Shown: in pieces, positions 62,614-64,000 of the stretch
Layout: each line of letters begins with the position of its first letter
How positions within the stretch are numbered: position 1 is the stretch's first letter
NCBI GenBank assembly: GCA_001567485.1
Contig: JZRA01000092.1
Location: 1-64,000 of the forward strand
Source of the DNA: Chloroflexi bacterium OLB13
GTDB lineage: Bacteria > Chloroflexota > Anaerolineae > Aggregatilineales > Phototrophicaceae
Direction of reading: 5' to 3'
DNA length: 64,000 nucleotides
Position numbers and translations under genes: made by a program
Notes under the pieces: model-generated
Seen by the model: the letters and a program-made list of their open reading frames with translations, nothing else
Told to the model about the DNA's origin: nothing
Databases searched by the model: none

Positions 62614-62637
62614 AAAGCCCACCGGGAGGCGGGCTTT
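62614..62637 (-). terminator. hairpin between the two tRNAs
   Basis: AAAGCCC (62614-62620) and GGGCTTT (62631-62637), ten-base loop, between initiator tRNA and the second tRNA on the same strand. Ends or attenuates transcription after the initiator tRNA, or marks a processing site. Confidence 0.6.
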
Positions 62638-62641
62638 TGAG

Positions 62642-62713
62642 TCGCGGGGGCAGGATTCGAACCTACGACCTTCAGGTTATGAGCCTGACGAGCTGCCTCT
62701 GCTCTACCCCGCA
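62642..62713 (-). tRNA. initiator tRNA-fMet (CAT)
   Basis: 72 bases, CCA not encoded. Shares the E. coli tRNA-fMet framework: GCGGGG acceptor, AGCTCGTC after the D loop, anticodon arm TCAGG-CTCATAA-CCTGA, AAGGTC variable loop and T-arm GTAGG-TTCGAAT-CCTGC. Position 1 appears to be T opposite G72, so there is no Watson-Crick 1:72 pair, an initiator feature. The D loop is short (AGAGGCA). Anticodon-stem pair 29:41 is A-T rather than G-C. Confidence 0.92.
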
Positions 62714-62823
62714 CTGTTAACACTTCGCATTCTAGTACCGCCGGCCCCCGGTGTCAACCGTGAATACCAGTCCAATCTGCTAGAACAGTGTTAGAAGCGC
62801 GGGGCGTACGCGGCGCTCGCCTG

Positions 62824-63999
62824 TCAGTCCTCGTTAATGAGCTTGACGAATTTGCGCTTGCCGACTTGCAGCACGGCCGGCAGATCCACAACCCGCACCA
62901 ACGCCGACAGCTCGGTCACAGGCTGATCAGCCAACCGGATCCCCCCCTGCTCGATCAAGCGCGCGGCTTCCTTGCCGCTGGCGACCATGTTCAGCCGGCG
63001 CAGCACGTCGACTACGCGCTCATCGGCCTCGATCGTCGCGGTCGGGATGTCGGTCGGGATACCCGGCCCGCCTTTACTGCGGAACACCTCGTCCCAACGC
63101 TGTTGAGCCGACACCGCATCGTCAGGGCTGTGGAAAATCGAGACGATCTCACGCGCGAGGCGCATCTTGGCCTCGTTCGGATGCAGTGACCCATCCTTCA
63201 GCGCGTGTTCGAACTCGGAGAGCTGCGCCGGCGTCCAGCCGAGGATCAATTTGTAGTAGATCGGCATCGCCACATCGGGAATACTCATCACCTTGCCGTA
63301 CATATCCCACGGCTCGCCCAGAAGCGGGATATGATTACCCTGCGACTTGCTCATCTTCTCATGGCCGTCAGTGCCGGGGAGCGACTCGCCCATGATGATC
63401 GCGATCTGCGGCTTTTGACCCAACCCCTGCTGCAGTTTGCGTCCTGCGACCACGATGTTGAACAGCTGATCCTGCCCGCCGACCTGCACATCCGCTTCCT
63501 GCGCGACCGCGTCATACGCCTGCATCAGCGCGTAGAAGAACTCGTGCAGGTAAATCGGAAGGCCGTCCCTGATGCGATTGGCGAAGTTCTCACGCACCAA
63601 AAACTGCTGTACAGTGAAGTTGCTCGCAAGCCGGATGATGTCCGCGAAATCGAGCGTGGACAGCCACTCGTCGTTGTAGCGCACCCGTGTCAAGTCGGGA
63701 TCGAGGATTTTGAACGCCTGCTCGGCATAGGTACGGGCGTTCTCGCGCACTTCGTCGACCGTAAGCTGATTGCGCGCCTTGTCCTTGTCCGACGGATCGC
63801 CGATCAGGCTGGTGAACGTGCCGATCAAGAACGTCACGTCATGGCCCAACTCTTGGAATTGGCGCAGCTTGCGCATGGTGATCGTATGGCCGAGGTGCAG
63901 ATCGGGCTTGCGCGGGTCATAACCACAGTACACACGCAGCGGCCGCCCCGCTTCTTCCGCCTCGATGAGCCGTTCGCGCAGTTCACGCGCCATCGTCAC
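62824..63999 (-). CDS. tyrS: tyrosyl-tRNA synthetase, 5' end cut by window
   Basis: At least 391 residues. Class Ic aminoacyl-tRNA synthetase: YCGYDPRKPDLHLGHTITM contains the HIGH-type motif HLGHT, GGQDQLFNIVVAG contacts tyrosine, KMSKSQG is the KMSKS motif, and the C-terminal S4 RNA-binding domain reads SGKEAARLIEQGGIRLADQP. Family members have about 25-35 more N-terminal residues before RELRERLIEAEEAGRPLRV, so the true start probably lies beyond 64000 and the GTG at 63999 and ATG at 63993 are internal. Confidence 0.92.
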   Translation of the reverse strand: MTMARELRERLIEAEEAGRPLRVYCGYDPRKPDLHLGHTITMRKLRQFQELGHDVTFLIGTFTSLIGDPSDKDKARNQLTVDEVRENARTYAEQAFKILDPDLTRVRYNDEWLSTLDFADIIRLASNFTVQQFLVRENFANRIRDGLPIYLHEFFYALMQAYDAVAQEADVQVGGQDQLFNIVVAGRKLQQGLGQKPQIAIIMGESLPGTDGHEKMSKSQGNHIPLLGEPWDMYGKVMSIPDVAMPIYYKLILGWTPAQLSEFEHALKDGSLHPNEAKMRLAREIVSIFHSPDDAVSAQQRWDEVFRSKGGPGIPTDIPTATIEADERVVDVLRRLNMVASGKEAARLIEQGGIRLADQPVTELSALVRVVDLPAVLQVGKRKFVKLINED

Positions 64000-64000
64000 T

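Overview
The window is about 64 kb of GC-rich, gene-dense bacterial chromosome. It most likely comes from a member of Chloroflexota, class Anaerolineae or a close relative. This is inferred from family content: a DUF3662-type FhaA/FhaB pair beside a SEDS polymerase, many secreted proteins with Thr/Pro-rich linkers, LysM and bacterial SH3 domains, YfhO and MurJ, and the rpe-rpmB-fakA-degV-recG-coaD block. I could not run a phylogeny. I see no phage, insertion sequence, CRISPR array, rRNA or plasmid gene. No gene-free stretch exceeds about 300 bases.

Layout. 0.2-8 kb: a small membrane protein, glycerate kinase, an esterase, a DapA-family aldolase, an alanyl-tRNA editing protein, a GNAT acyltransferase, a 3-hydroxyisobutyrate-dehydrogenase-like reductase and an o-succinylbenzoate synthase/N-succinylamino acid racemase (OSBS/NSAR). 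7.8-15.9 kb (minus strand): phosphodiesterase, ComEC, CoaBC, a glycosyltransferase, a biotin carboxylase and an aldo/keto reductase. 16-24.5 kb (mostly plus): rpe, rpmB (minus), fakA, two degV/fakB-like genes, recG, coaD and a coiled-coil protein. 24.6-32 kb: TPR, MaoC, LysM/SdrD-like surface proteins, fructose-1,6-bisphosphatase, a TIM-barrel epimerase and an SH3-repeat protein. 32-37.8 kb (minus): a polysaccharide operon (GT2, GT4, YfhO, O-antigen-ligase-like) joined by start/stop overlaps. 37.9-41.1 kb: a secreted helical protein, then rpsF-ssb-rpsR and a membrane-anchored parvulin. 41.2-46 kb: fhaA-fhaB-mtnP-ftsW/rodA and a PBP-like gene. 46-52.5 kb: a UPF0104 membrane protein (minus), then a C39 peptidase, murJ, an MBL hydrolase, a thioredoxin-like protein and a phosphomutase-like metalloenzyme. 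52.6-62.5 kb: a LysM-glycosidase, another phosphodiesterase, an unknown gene, an SDR, a YceI protein, two tandem dynamin-like GTPases and lysA. 62.5-64 kb: two tRNAs with CAT anticodons (one initiator) and tyrS, which is cut by the window end.

The most interesting observation is that the PBP-like protein encoded just after the FtsW/RodA-type polymerase keeps the family fold but appears to have lost all three catalytic motifs (SxxK, SxN, KTG), suggesting a pseudo-PBP partner. Other points are a glycerate kinase that seems to start at ATT, a ComEC with a degenerate metallo-beta-lactamase domain, a structured intergenic element with competing hairpins, and tandem dynamin GTPases.

Caution: seven genes carry eight apparent single-base frameshifts (seven deletions, and one extra C in a run of eight). 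They are scattered over unrelated genes, so they look like residual sequencing or assembly errors rather than biology. Gene models are given across the shifts.
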